Source: Pseudomonadota bacterium (lineage in GTDB: Bacteria; Myxococcota_A; UBA9160; JADFDR01). Taken from it: DNA of 64,000 bases. Under the pieces are notes generated by a model, which made no database searches, had not been told where the DNA came from, and worked only from the letters and a program-made list of their open reading frames with translations. The DNA is taken from the NCBI GenBank assembly GCA_003353845.1, contig PIVT01000006.1, positions 1-64,000 of the forward strand. Direction: 5' to 3'. Positions 44,496 to 53,083 of this stretch are shown piece by piece (position 1 is the stretch's first letter; every line of letters starts with the position of its first letter). Both the position numbers and the translations under genes were made by a program.

Positions 44496-44972
44496 ATGTC
44501 CCTCAAATACAGATTTGACAGTGATGTGGATACCGTCTTTGAACTGCTGACAGATCCTGATTACCTGGTGCAACGCAGCATCGATATGGGTGAGGCCAGC
44601 GCCGACTGTGAAGTGAGTGATGTGGGCGAAGATGAAACCCAGATTGAGATTACGCGCAAGGTAGAGCAAGACTTACCGGTTTTCCTCGCCAAGATCTTCA
44701 GTCCTTCTCAGACCGTAAACCAGAGCGAGTGCTGGAAACGCTATGGCGAAAAGTATGTTGGCAACTACGACATTCAAATCCAAGGTCAGCCCGTCGAGGT
44801 TCATTCCTCCTTTAAATTAGAGCCCAGTGAGAGTGGCTGCGAATACTCCGTCGATCATAATGTGTGTGTGAAGATTCCCGTCATTGGCAAGAAGGTGGGG
44901 AAATACGTACAAACCCAAACCGAAGACGGCATTCTTCGGCAACTTGAGCACGCCAAAGAAAAGTTGGCTTAA
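44496..44972 (+). CDS. DUF2505 family protein (START/SRPBCC fold)
   Basis: 158 residues beginning MSLKYRFDSDVDTVFELLTD, the typical entry of the DUF2505 family of helix-grip proteins that hold hydrophobic ligands; ligand unknown. No signal peptide or membrane helix. ATG 44496 lies 6 nt after AAGGAG. Lone gene. Confidence 0.75.
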   Translation: MSLKYRFDSDVDTVFELLTDPDYLVQRSIDMGEASADCEVSDVGEDETQIEITRKVEQDLPVFLAKIFSPSQTVNQSECWKRYGEKYVGNYDIQIQGQPVEVHSSFKLEPSESGCEYSVDHNVCVKIPVIGKKVGKYVQTQTEDGILRQLEHAKEKLA

Positions 44973-45174
44973 GCCTCTTTCGAATCCTCGATTCAACCCC
45001 TTGTGGTAGGTCCTGAGGCGCGGTGCCCCTGGCCGCGTCGCCATGGGATTGTGTACCCGCGTTCTCAGTATCGTGCGGAAGCCGTTTCTCATTTCTCTCC
45101 TCCAGGGTTTCATGCCCATCCTTCCCGTCTTGTTTTCATAGAAGAACTCATGAGATGAATTGATTCGCAGGCGT

Positions 45175-45190
45175 CGGCACAACTCTTGCT
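45175..45190 (+). promoter_or_regulatory. Sigma-54-type promoter before the propeller/PEP-CTERM gene pair
   Basis: CGGCACAACTCTTGCT matches TGGCAC-N5-TTGCW at all conserved positions except the first T. Predicted transcription start is about 45200, three bases before the ATG at 45203, which would make translation start at the downstream GTG 45218 or 45227 likely. Confidence 0.6.
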
Positions 45191-45202
45191 CTGCTATCGG
45201 GC

Positions 45203-46993
45203 ATGAAGACATTCCGAGTGGATCAAGTGAAAGGGTGGTTGTTGCTGCTCGGCCTGAGCCTGAGCCTAAGTCTGAGTTCAAGCGGGCTGGCCGTGGCTTC
45301 GGCCGATCCCGCTTTGTCTGGGCCCGGTTCCTGGCAGTGGTCACAGGTGCCCATTTCGGTGCGGGCTTCCGAGCAAGGGGCCTTGGCCATGGACTTCTCC
45401 CGAGAGTTGTTGGCTGTGGGGGATGAGCAGAGTCTGTGGCTCGTGGATTTGCGCGACAGCGAATTTCTGACAAAGAACTTTCTGTCGACAGCGAGTCGTC
45501 GACTCTTTGGTTGTCGCAATGTTCGCGATTTGGCCTTTGCGCCCGATGGGACGCTGTGGGTCGCCAGTGCCAATGGTTTATGCCGCTTGGTGAATCTGGC
45601 CAAAGGTCCCTTGAATTCCACACATCCTAAAGCCCTTGAGCAATCGACCTTGGAGACCCTGTCATTGGGGTTGGGCGACCTGGAGCTTCATCGCTTGGCG
45701 CTGACTTCGGATCTACTTGTCTTGGGGAGTAATCGCGGTCTGGTTTTCTCTCACGTCAGCAGCCATTGGCGTCAGTGGCGCAAGGGCCCGACGGATCTTC
45801 CGAAAGGGCTGGTGACGGCCCTGGATGTGCGTCCGCTTCTGCCAGCGGGTCATGGAGCCTCAAGATGGGAAGTCTTGTTGGGCGTTTCGGGACAGATTTG
45901 GGAAATGGAAGTGAACTGGCAGGATTCAACGGGCTTTACCTTTTCAAAAATGCGTCGACAGTCGATTCCTGACGGCGGCTTGCGTGTGGTGAGCTTGGAT
46001 CTGTTTTACGACGAGTTGGGTGCCGATGCCCTGGTGGTGGAGGCCGAACGAGTGGCTCAATGTCAACGCGCAGGTTCAGACGGGCAATGTTCCTGGCACA
46101 GCGAACGCTTACGCTTGCCCCCAGGGGTTGAAGCCCTGGCTGCATGGGCGGCCGAGCAGGGGCTTTGGTTGGCTACCAATCGCGGTTTGTTTTGGCGAGG
46201 GCAAGGCCGTGAGCGCTTTGAGCATTTTTTGGAAGCGACGGATCATTCTTCCGTCCTCGCCGTTGCGGTGCGGGGGGATCGAGCCGTCTTCTTGGGGGAG
46301 AGAGGGGTGTTCCTGGGCCGACGTTTGAGTGAACCCCTCGAAGTGTCCGTGCCTTTGGAGGCGCAGATCGCTATGCCGCCGAGCCGCGCGTCCCAGGAGC
46401 CCTCCATCGAGGAAGTGCGGAAAGCGGCCTTGGCCTATCTCGATCTGGACCCGAAGTGGATTCGCAGTCTGCGCGACGGGGTGGTGCGCCGAGGCGCCTT
46501 GCCCGTCGTCGGATTACGCCTTGGGGCCGAGCGTTCCCGCAGTCGCAATCGGGACCATGACGAAACCTTTACCTCGGGAGCGTTGCATCACTTGAAGGAC
46601 CGGGATCGCGATCGCAGGACCGATTATGAGGTGTCACTGAGTCTCTCCTGGGACCTGGCTGATTTGGCCTACCACCCCGAGTCCATCGATGTGTCCGACG
46701 AAGCCCGCGACGTCCTGGAGTTGCGAGACGAGGTTCTCGATGAACTCACCCAATTGTATTTCGACCGTCACCGCACCTTGCTCGAATTGGCCTCCCTTGA
46801 GCAGGCACAGGTACAGGCACAGGTCGCAGCCCCTCCGGCTTCCTCATGGGATCTAAATTCTTCTGTGGAACCCCTTCGCAGTGTGGAAGCGGAGCGCTTG
46901 CGTCTGCGTGCTGATGAACTGGCTGCGGGAATCGACGCTTGGACGGGAGGCTGGTTTAGTGAACGTGTGCGGCGACAGGCGTCCCATCAATGA
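45203..46993 (+). CDS. Secreted propeller-like protein of unknown function
   Basis: 596 residues. Signal peptide (GWLLLLGLSLSLSLSSSGLAVASA). Residues about 50-390 contain repeated short beta blocks such as DLAFAPDGTLWVASANGL and LWLATNRGLFWRG, like two-component-regulator propellers. Residues about 410-595 are a separate conserved-looking domain with LRDGVVRRGALPVVGLRLG, an Arg/Asp-rich segment and DELTQLYFDRHRTLLELA, ending in helices. No enzyme motif. Likely periplasmic or outer-membrane associated. True start may be GTG 45227 if the sigma-54 promoter is used. The lamin-tail PEP-CTERM gene follows 68 bp later, suggesting an operon. Confidence 0.7.
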   Translation: MKTFRVDQVKGWLLLLGLSLSLSLSSSGLAVASADPALSGPGSWQWSQVPISVRASEQGALAMDFSRELLAVGDEQSLWLVDLRDSEFLTKNFLSTASRRLFGCRNVRDLAFAPDGTLWVASANGLCRLVNLAKGPLNSTHPKALEQSTLETLSLGLGDLELHRLALTSDLLVLGSNRGLVFSHVSSHWRQWRKGPTDLPKGLVTALDVRPLLPAGHGASRWEVLLGVSGQIWEMEVNWQDSTGFTFSKMRRQSIPDGGLRVVSLDLFYDELGADALVVEAERVAQCQRAGSDGQCSWHSERLRLPPGVEALAAWAAEQGLWLATNRGLFWRGQGRERFEHFLEATDHSSVLAVAVRGDRAVFLGERGVFLGRRLSEPLEVSVPLEAQIAMPPSRASQEPSIEEVRKAALAYLDLDPKWIRSLRDGVVRRGALPVVGLRLGAERSRSRNRDHDETFTSGALHHLKDRDRDRRTDYEVSLSLSWDLADLAYHPESIDVSDEARDVLELRDEVLDELTQLYFDRHRTLLELASLEQAQVQAQVAAPPASSWDLNSSVEPLRSVEAERLRLRADELAAGIDAWTGGWFSERVRRQASHQ

Positions 46994-47061
46994 ATGGGTT
47001 GTGCAGAAAATTTTTTCGAGTGGTCTGATCACCCCCGTGTCCCAAACAAGAGGAGTGTGTG

Positions 47062-47697
47062 ATGAAGTCATGGAGTTGTGGTGGATGGGTGGTCGTTTTA
47101 CTGATGAGTCTGCAGAGTGTGGCGTCGGCGACGCCTTTGCTGTCGGAGGTCTATTACGATGCGGTGGGTACCGATGGTGGGAAAGTCTTTGTGGAGTTGT
47201 ACGGGCAAGCGGGAGAGAGCCTGGAAGGTCTTCAATTGGTAGCGACCAATGGGGCCACTGGCAGCGCTGTGTTTAGCGTGGACTTAACAGGCATCTTTCC
47301 CGAGGGCGGTTTCTTTGTGCTGGCCGACGGCAGCAGTGGCGTCACCGAGGTGTTCAACGCCGACCTGATCGTCGCGAATGTCGATCATCAAAACGGGCCC
47401 GAAAATTTTCTGCTGTTCAGTGGGGAGACGCTGTTGGATGCCTTGGGGTTCGGGGACTTCAGCGAGGGTGACGTGTTTCAAGGCGAGGGCATGGCGGCTC
47501 CCGATGCCCCGGCGGGTTCCAGCCTGGCCCGTTGGTTTGCCAACATCGATACCCATGACAATGCCGCGGATTTTACAATCCTCGCTCTCCCCACACCGGG
47601 AGAGGGGAGTTTGTCTTCGGTTCCCGAGCCGGGTGGCTTGCTCTTGTCCGGTCTGGGGTTGCTCTTGTTGGCGAGCGTGAGGAGGCGTCACGCCTGA
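47062..47697 (+). CDS. PEP-CTERM protein with lamin-tail-like domain
   Basis: 211 residues. Signal peptide (WVVVLLMSLQSVASA), then a lamin-tail (LTD)-like beta domain (LLSEVYYDAVGTDGGKVFVE, LVATNGATGSAVFS, FFVLADGSSG, DALGFGDFSEGDVFQGEG). Ends with a PEP-CTERM signal: VPEPGG, hydrophobic LLLSGLGLLLLASV, then RRRHA. Expected to be exported and processed by an exosortase. ATG 47062 follows GAGGAG; the GTG one codon earlier is less likely. Confidence 0.88.
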   Translation: MKSWSCGGWVVVLLMSLQSVASATPLLSEVYYDAVGTDGGKVFVELYGQAGESLEGLQLVATNGATGSAVFSVDLTGIFPEGGFFVLADGSSGVTEVFNADLIVANVDHQNGPENFLLFSGETLLDALGFGDFSEGDVFQGEGMAAPDAPAGSSLARWFANIDTHDNAADFTILALPTPGEGSLSSVPEPGGLLLSGLGLLLLASVRRRHA

Positions 47698-47965
47698 GCC
47701 AGCGGGGGTCTGGGTCGGGCAGTTCCGCTGTGCCATGAAAGCTGAACATCGACGAATTCCATTGGTATTTCATCCATGGAAAGCTGGAAAATGCCCCTGG
47801 AAGAGCTTCAATCAGTCCAGCAAACGCATCAACTGCCGATAGGCCCAAGAGATGCCGAAGAAGGCCCGGAGCTACCTTCCAGCCAGGCTCCTTGCATTTC
47901 TTGGGCTGGCTGGCACTCTTGGGTGAAGGGTGTCCCTGCGGGATTGATGAAGGGGTCGAGTCCGG

Positions 47966-48619
47966 ATGCTTTCCGGTTTTAATACAAACATTCGCCACCG
48001 AGCTGTTCTGTTTCATATCCAAACAGAAGACAGTGGACGGGCGCATCCGCACATCATCAGCCACCTGTACTACGGTGGCACGATCTTGGCTTCGGAGAAG
48101 AACGGCTATCCGGATCTTCTAGCTGGAGAGCATGACGACGACGCCATCGAAAACGGCGTCAAAAAGAGAATGCAGGAGCAGCACAAGGAAATGCTGCGCG
48201 ATCTGAGGCGTGGGAGTTTCGACTCCGAGATCGTCGTCCGACTGGGCGATGGGATCTTTCCGGAAGGCACCGACGGGGATCTGGCCTTCGCCGAGACCGG
48301 TGAAATCGCCCCGGCACCCGACGACAACTTGGTTGATGATCGATTGGCCGAAGATGAATTCGAAATCGCCATCGAGGAAGCTCGACCGGTACCCGCGGAG
48401 ACACCGCCTTCCATCGCAGCCAAAAAACGCGTCTCTGCAGGTGCTCGAGCCCTGGCCAGCTTGGGCCGAAAGCCCAAGCCAAAGCGCAAGGAATCCAAAG
48501 AGCCCAAGGAGTCCAAGGGACGAGAATTTGGGGAGAGTATCGTGTCGGACAAGCCTCTCGACGAAGTGGTCTTTGACTTCTTGGTTGAGAACGCGCGGAA
48601 GAAGCCTTCCTCCAAGTGA
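47966..48619 (+). CDS. Conserved protein of unknown function coupled to ftsE
   Basis: 217 residues. The N-terminal ~80 residues (FNTNIRHRAVLFHIQTEDSG then HIISHLYYGGTILASEK) form a well-ordered block that I associate with hypothetical proteins of deltaproteobacteria. The middle is acidic and disordered; near the end is a Lys/Pro-rich stretch (GRKPKPKRKESKEPKESKG) and a short C-terminal helix DEVVFDFLVENARKK. Its TGA overlaps the GTG of ftsE (GTGA), so translation is probably coupled and a role with FtsEX is possible. No known catalytic motif. Confidence 0.65.
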   Translation: MLSGFNTNIRHRAVLFHIQTEDSGRAHPHIISHLYYGGTILASEKNGYPDLLAGEHDDDAIENGVKKRMQEQHKEMLRDLRRGSFDSEIVVRLGDGIFPEGTDGDLAFAETGEIAPAPDDNLVDDRLAEDEFEIAIEEARPVPAETPPSIAAKKRVSAGARALASLGRKPKPKRKESKEPKESKGREFGESIVSDKPLDEVVFDFLVENARKKPSSK

Positions 48620-49338
48620 GTGTCGGGACGACGGGTACGGCCGGCCGAAGCAGTGACCCCATCATCCGCGTTTATCACGCATCGAAATCCTATTTGCCCG
48701 GAACCTTTGCTTTACACGATCTGACCTTGGAGGTTCATCGCGGCGAGTTTGTCTTTCTTACCGGCCCGAGCGGCGCCGGAAAAACCACTTTGCTCAAATT
48801 GTTGTTCTCTGCCGAACGTCCCACTGAAGGCCAGATCATTTTGCGCGGTCGCAATATTGCGCGGCTGAGTGCCGCGGCGGTACCGGCCTTGCGTCGCCGC
48901 ATTGGTGTGGTGTTTCAGGATTATAAACTGCTCCAATCGCGCACCGTGGAAGAAAACGTGGCGGTGGCGTTGGAAGTCTTGGGCGTGCCCCCGCGCGAGA
49001 TTCGGGCGCGCGTCTTCTCCATGCTCAAACAAGTTGGCTTGCAGCATCGACGAACCCATCACCCGCTGTCGCTCTCGGGCGGCGAGCAGCAGCGTGTGTC
49101 CATCGCTCGCGCCTTGGTCAATGAACCCGAGATTCTTTTGGCCGATGAGCCCACGGGCAACTTGGACCCGGAACTCACCATCGAGATCATGGACCTGCTG
49201 GCCAACGCCTCCTTGCGAGGGACCACGGTGATGGTGGCGACCCACGACTTGGGGTTGATCGATCGCTATGGGAAGCGAAGATTGGCACTTGAGGGCGGGC
49301 GCTTGAAGGACGACATCCCCGCGCATAGGTTTACTTAA
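48616..49338 (+). CDS. ftsE: Cell division ATP-binding protein FtsE
   Basis: ABC ATPase of the FtsEX complex. 240 residues. Walker A GPSGAGKTT, Q-loop VFQDYKLL, signature LSGGEQQR, Walker B ILLADEPTGNLDP and switch His in ATHD. VFQDYKLL and the downstream ftsX/envC identify FtsE rather than LolD. GTG start within the preceding stop. Confidence 0.96.
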   Translation: MSVGTTGTAGRSSDPIIRVYHASKSYLPGTFALHDLTLEVHRGEFVFLTGPSGAGKTTLLKLLFSAERPTEGQIILRGRNIARLSAAAVPALRRRIGVVFQDYKLLQSRTVEENVAVALEVLGVPPREIRARVFSMLKQVGLQHRRTHHPLSLSGGEQQRVSIARALVNEPEILLADEPTGNLDPELTIEIMDLLANASLRGTTVMVATHDLGLIDRYGKRRLALEGGRLKDDIPAHRFT

Positions 49339-50255
49339 TGCGAATTGGCGATCAGTTCACGATTCATCGGGCTCAATACTTTTTGCGTTCAGCCGTGGCA
49401 GGGTTGCGCGCCAGCCCTGTGACCAGCCTGGTCGCCGTCGTCACCATTGCCATGGCCTTGTTGCTCATCGGTGTCTTCCTGCTCTTGTTGGAGAACATGG
49501 ACCAGGTCTTGGATCGCTTCGGCGAGTCGCTGGTCGTGACCGTCTACCTGGAAAACAATGTCGCGGAGGAGGATGTGCAAGCCTTCCAGAGCCGTTTTTC
49601 CAGCATCGAAGGCGTGGTGGGCACGGTCTTTGTTTCCAAAGAAGAAGCCTTGGATCGTTTTCGCCATCGCGTCGGGGATCAAGGGGGCTTACTCGATGGA
49701 TTGGATGAAAATCCCTTGCCGCCTTCTTTTGAGCTCAGTTTGGAAAAGGAACGGTCCTCCATCGAATCTCTGGCCTTGGTGGCGCAATCCATTGACGGCA
49801 TCCCCGGTGTCGATGAAGTCAGTTATGCCCAAGAATGGGTCAGTGGCTATGAGAACTTCCTCAGCTTGGCTCGTGTCATCGGTGCGGCCTTGGGCGGTGT
49901 GTTGGCCTTTGCCGCATTGCTCATCGTGGCCAATACCATTCAGCTGACCATCTATGCACGCCGAGACGAGTTGGACATTCTGGCCTTGGTCGGTGCCAGC
50001 CGCACCTTCGCGGGAGTTCCTTTTTTGTTGGAGGGATTGTTGCAGGGCTGTGCCGGCGGCGTCAGCGCGGTGGCGTTGCTCTACGTTTTGTACGAGCTGC
50101 TCTTGCCCTACACGGCAGCCGGTTGGTCCTTTTTGCTGGGAAATGTGCCGCCACAATTCTTGTCGGATGCTGGCACGCTACTGATTGTCGCTGTGGGAGC
50201 GGGCTTGGGCTTGCTCGGTTCGGCTGTCGCATTGACGACGGCCAAGCGCCCATGA
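49338..50255 (+). CDS. ftsX: Cell division permease FtsX
   Basis: 305 residues: cytoplasmic start, one membrane helix, a periplasmic loop of about 110 residues that in E. coli binds EnvC (VTVYLENNVAEEDVQAFQSR), then three more membrane helices. Four-helix layout is standard for FtsX. Stop-start overlap TAATG with ftsE and ATGA with envC. Confidence 0.95.
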   Translation: MRIGDQFTIHRAQYFLRSAVAGLRASPVTSLVAVVTIAMALLLIGVFLLLLENMDQVLDRFGESLVVTVYLENNVAEEDVQAFQSRFSSIEGVVGTVFVSKEEALDRFRHRVGDQGGLLDGLDENPLPPSFELSLEKERSSIESLALVAQSIDGIPGVDEVSYAQEWVSGYENFLSLARVIGAALGGVLAFAALLIVANTIQLTIYARRDELDILALVGASRTFAGVPFLLEGLLQGCAGGVSAVALLYVLYELLLPYTAAGWSFLLGNVPPQFLSDAGTLLIVAVGAGLGLLGSAVALTTAKRP

Positions 50256-51415
50256 GGGGAGGGGGCACCCTGATGGGTGTTCTGATGACCTTGGCTTTGC
50301 TCGTAGGCGGTCTCTGGCTTTCGCCCGCGGCGGCCAACCAGGACGCCAATGCACAGCTGGAAGAAATCCGTCGCGCCATTCAAATCAGCCGTGAGCGCTT
50401 GCTGAGTTTTAATCGCAATGAATTCGGTTTAATCGATGCTTTAGAGGCCACGGATGAAAGCATCTCCTTGCTCACCCAACAGGTGGCGCGTACGCGTAAG
50501 GCCAAGCGCGAGGCGGACCAGGCCTTGACCAAGGTCATTGCCGAGGAACGCGTCTTGGTGAAGCAGATGTCCAAAACCCAAAGCGCCATGTCGGGCCGTG
50601 CGGTGGCCTTGTACAAGGCGGGCGATGTCGGTCCGCTTTCGCTGCTGTTTTCTGCGGTGGATCTAAAAGAGCTATTGGCTCGTACTCAAATCTTGCGCCT
50701 ATTGCTCAAACGCGATCAGGAGTTATTGCAGCAGTTTTTGACCCAGCGCAGCGCCTTGGAGAAAACCAAAGTGCAGCACGAGGAAGCGGTGGTAACGCAG
50801 ACGGCGTTGGCCGAGGCCTTGCGCCTGCAGTTGGGAGATTTGCGCGATCAGCGTAGGGCCAAGGGCTTGGCCCTGAAGGCGATGCACAAGGATCGGCGGC
50901 GCGAGCGGCAGGTGCTCGTGGATCTGGAGGCGGCTGCGCTGGCCATGGAAGAAACCCTGCGCGCCATGCGAGATGCGCCGATGCATAGGCGCCGAGATCC
51001 GGTAGCGCGAAACTTTGCGGCTCTCAAGGGAAGCTTGCCGCTGCCGGTGAACGGACCGCTGTTGCGCGAGTTTGGTCAAGTGATCGACGAGGAATTTCGC
51101 ACCAAGACGTTTTACAAAGGTGTGGACTTTGAAGGAGAGGCTGGCGCGCCGGTACGAGCCGTGGCCGCGGGCGACGTGCGCTTTGCGGGTTGGTTCCGGG
51201 GCTATGGCAAGATCGTGATCCTCGATCATTCAGAGCAATACTTTACGATCTCGGGGCATCTCGAATCCATCGAGGTGGAGGTGGGAGATGAGGTGGCCAG
51301 CGGTGAGATACTGGGGAGTGTAGGCGAGACAGGGTCCCTGTCGGGGCCGCGCTTATACTTTGAAATTCGCGAAGGGGGTGAGGCTTTGGACCCCGTGTCC
51401 TGGTTTGCGCGCTAG
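50252..51415 (+). CDS. envC: EnvC-like murein hydrolase activator (degenerate LytM domain)
   Basis: 387 residues: signal peptide, long periplasmic coiled coil (about 25-250), then a LytM/M23 domain (about 285-385). The domain appears catalytically dead: first zinc His replaced by Lys (YKGVDF) and the final HxH replaced in LYFEIR, like E. coli EnvC (LYFEIRR). It should activate amidases when FtsEX moves. ATG 50252 overlaps the ftsX stop; ATG 50273 has a GGAGGGGG site but would lack the basic n-region. Confidence 0.9.
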   Translation: MRGGGTLMGVLMTLALLVGGLWLSPAAANQDANAQLEEIRRAIQISRERLLSFNRNEFGLIDALEATDESISLLTQQVARTRKAKREADQALTKVIAEERVLVKQMSKTQSAMSGRAVALYKAGDVGPLSLLFSAVDLKELLARTQILRLLLKRDQELLQQFLTQRSALEKTKVQHEEAVVTQTALAEALRLQLGDLRDQRRAKGLALKAMHKDRRRERQVLVDLEAAALAMEETLRAMRDAPMHRRRDPVARNFAALKGSLPLPVNGPLLREFGQVIDEEFRTKTFYKGVDFEGEAGAPVRAVAAGDVRFAGWFRGYGKIVILDHSEQYFTISGHLESIEVEVGDEVASGEILGSVGETGSLSGPRLYFEIREGGEALDPVSWFAR

Positions 51416-51515
51416 AGTTCCCCAGTCCCAACCCGGTCCCATCCCCAGTCGCATCACTAGAAGTGTCAGTCTGATAAGTAAGGCAAAAGGCATGAGTAAA
51501 AAGGAGCAAATTCTT

Positions 51516-53075
51516 ATGGTTACAAAGCATTTATTCATGCTTTTCCTTTCGATTTCAGTCGCGGGCCTGACCCTGGCCACAGGGGTTGTGTCTCGGGCAG
51601 ATGAGGCGACTGAGACCCCGACCCACGAGGAAGAGGCTCCTGCGCCCATTCCTCACCCTATTCCTCACCCCGCTCCTCACCTCACTCCTTACCCCACCCC
51701 GGCTTCCACTCCCAAACCCGCTCTTACTCCCAAGGCGCTGGAAAATTATGAGGCTTTGAATTTATTCTCCGAGGTGTTGCACCACCTGCGCAGTGAGTAC
51801 GTCGAGGAGTTGGATGAAGAAGAACTTATTTATGGGGCCGTTCGCGGCATGCTGCAGGAACTGGATCCGCACTCGGTGTTCATGCCACCCAGGATTTATG
51901 AGGACATGCAGGCCAAGACCCGCGGCTCCTTCGCCGGTTTGGGCATCGAAGTGTCCGTCAGCGAGGACCACTTTATCCAAGTGATCTCTCCCATTGATGA
52001 TACGCCGGCCTCGCGTGCGGGCATCAAGGCGCGCGACAAAATCGTGGAGATCTGCCCCACGGAAGTACCGGAGGATTGGGAGGAAGATTGCCGCTCTACC
52101 CGCGGCATGACCCTGGGCGAGGCGGTGGGATTGATGCGCGGCAAAAAGGGGACGGAAATTACGATCCTCATCATGCGGGAAGAATTTGACGAACCCCGGG
52201 GCTTCATTATCGAGCGCGACATTATCAAAACGGCTTCCGTGCATTCCCGCCTCCTCGAACCGGGCTACGGCTATGTGCGAATTTCCTCCTTCCAAGAGCG
52301 CACGGGTTTGGATCTGCGCAAAGCCTTGGCAGGCTTGAAGGAAGAAGAGGCCGGCCCACTCAAGGGGCTGGTCTTGGATATGCGCGATAATCCCGGTGGT
52401 CTGTTGGCTCAAGCCGTGAGTGTGGTGGACTTGTGGCTCGACGAGGGACTTGTGGTTTACACCAAGGGACGCGTTGAGCGTGAAGAGTTGTCGTACTTCG
52501 CCGAGGCCAATGGTACTGAACCCTTATACCCCATGGTGATATTGATCAACGCAGGCAGTGCGAGTGCTTCGGAAATTGTCGCGGGCGCGTTACAAGACCA
52601 TCATCGTGCTTTGGTCTTGGGTACACAGAGCTTTGGCAAGGGATCGGTGCAGACGGTGTACCGCATGGCCAATGGCTCTGGCGTGAAGATCACCACGGCC
52701 CTGTACTACACACCTGCGGGTCGCTCCATCCAAGAGGTGGGGATTGCTCCAGACATGGTCGTTGAAGCAACCCCCATGGTGCCCATGACACCACGGCGCT
52801 ATCAACGCGCGCGCGAGAAAGATCTTCAAGGTCACTTTACTCAGGAAGACGCCAAGACACAGGAGAAAGAGGGCGTTCAGGAAGAGGGCGAGGACGGGGC
52901 TGAAGCGGGCGACGAGAGTGAACAGGACCCGCAGTTGGCCCGTTCCTTGGAAGTGTTGAAGAGCTGGATTTACTTCGACCGCTTCCGGGATGAACCCGCG
53001 CTCGGCGAAGTGAAAGACGAAGCGGAGGCCGAGCTGGAATCTGCGGAAAAATCTGTGGACGATGAGCGAGGATAA
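51516..53075 (+). CDS. ctpA: S41 carboxy-terminal processing protease
   Basis: 520 residues. Signal peptide (KHLFMLFLSISVAGLTL), then a Pro/His/Thr-rich linker (PIPHPIPHPAPHLTPYPTP), a CTPA N-domain, a PDZ domain (about 145-250) and the tail-specific protease with Ser in GSASASEIV and Lys in SFGKGSVQT. The PDZ contains a Cys-flanked insert (CPTEVPEDWEEDC). The C-terminal 70 residues are acidic and disordered. ATG 51516 follows AAGGAG at 9 nt. Located directly after envC, where it may process or degrade division-linked hydrolases. Confidence 0.93.
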   Translation: MVTKHLFMLFLSISVAGLTLATGVVSRADEATETPTHEEEAPAPIPHPIPHPAPHLTPYPTPASTPKPALTPKALENYEALNLFSEVLHHLRSEYVEELDEEELIYGAVRGMLQELDPHSVFMPPRIYEDMQAKTRGSFAGLGIEVSVSEDHFIQVISPIDDTPASRAGIKARDKIVEICPTEVPEDWEEDCRSTRGMTLGEAVGLMRGKKGTEITILIMREEFDEPRGFIIERDIIKTASVHSRLLEPGYGYVRISSFQERTGLDLRKALAGLKEEEAGPLKGLVLDMRDNPGGLLAQAVSVVDLWLDEGLVVYTKGRVEREELSYFAEANGTEPLYPMVILINAGSASASEIVAGALQDHHRALVLGTQSFGKGSVQTVYRMANGSGVKITTALYYTPAGRSIQEVGIAPDMVVEATPMVPMTPRRYQRAREKDLQGHFTQEDAKTQEKEGVQEEGEDGAEAGDESEQDPQLARSLEVLKSWIYFDRFRDEPALGEVKDEAEAELESAEKSVDDERG

Positions 53076-53083
53076 AGCGGCCC

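Noticed and set aside
47776-47982. 68-codon frame between the lamin-tail gene and the ftsE-coupled gene
   Set aside because: No ribosome site, no membrane or family features, and it overlaps the better-supported gene at 47966.
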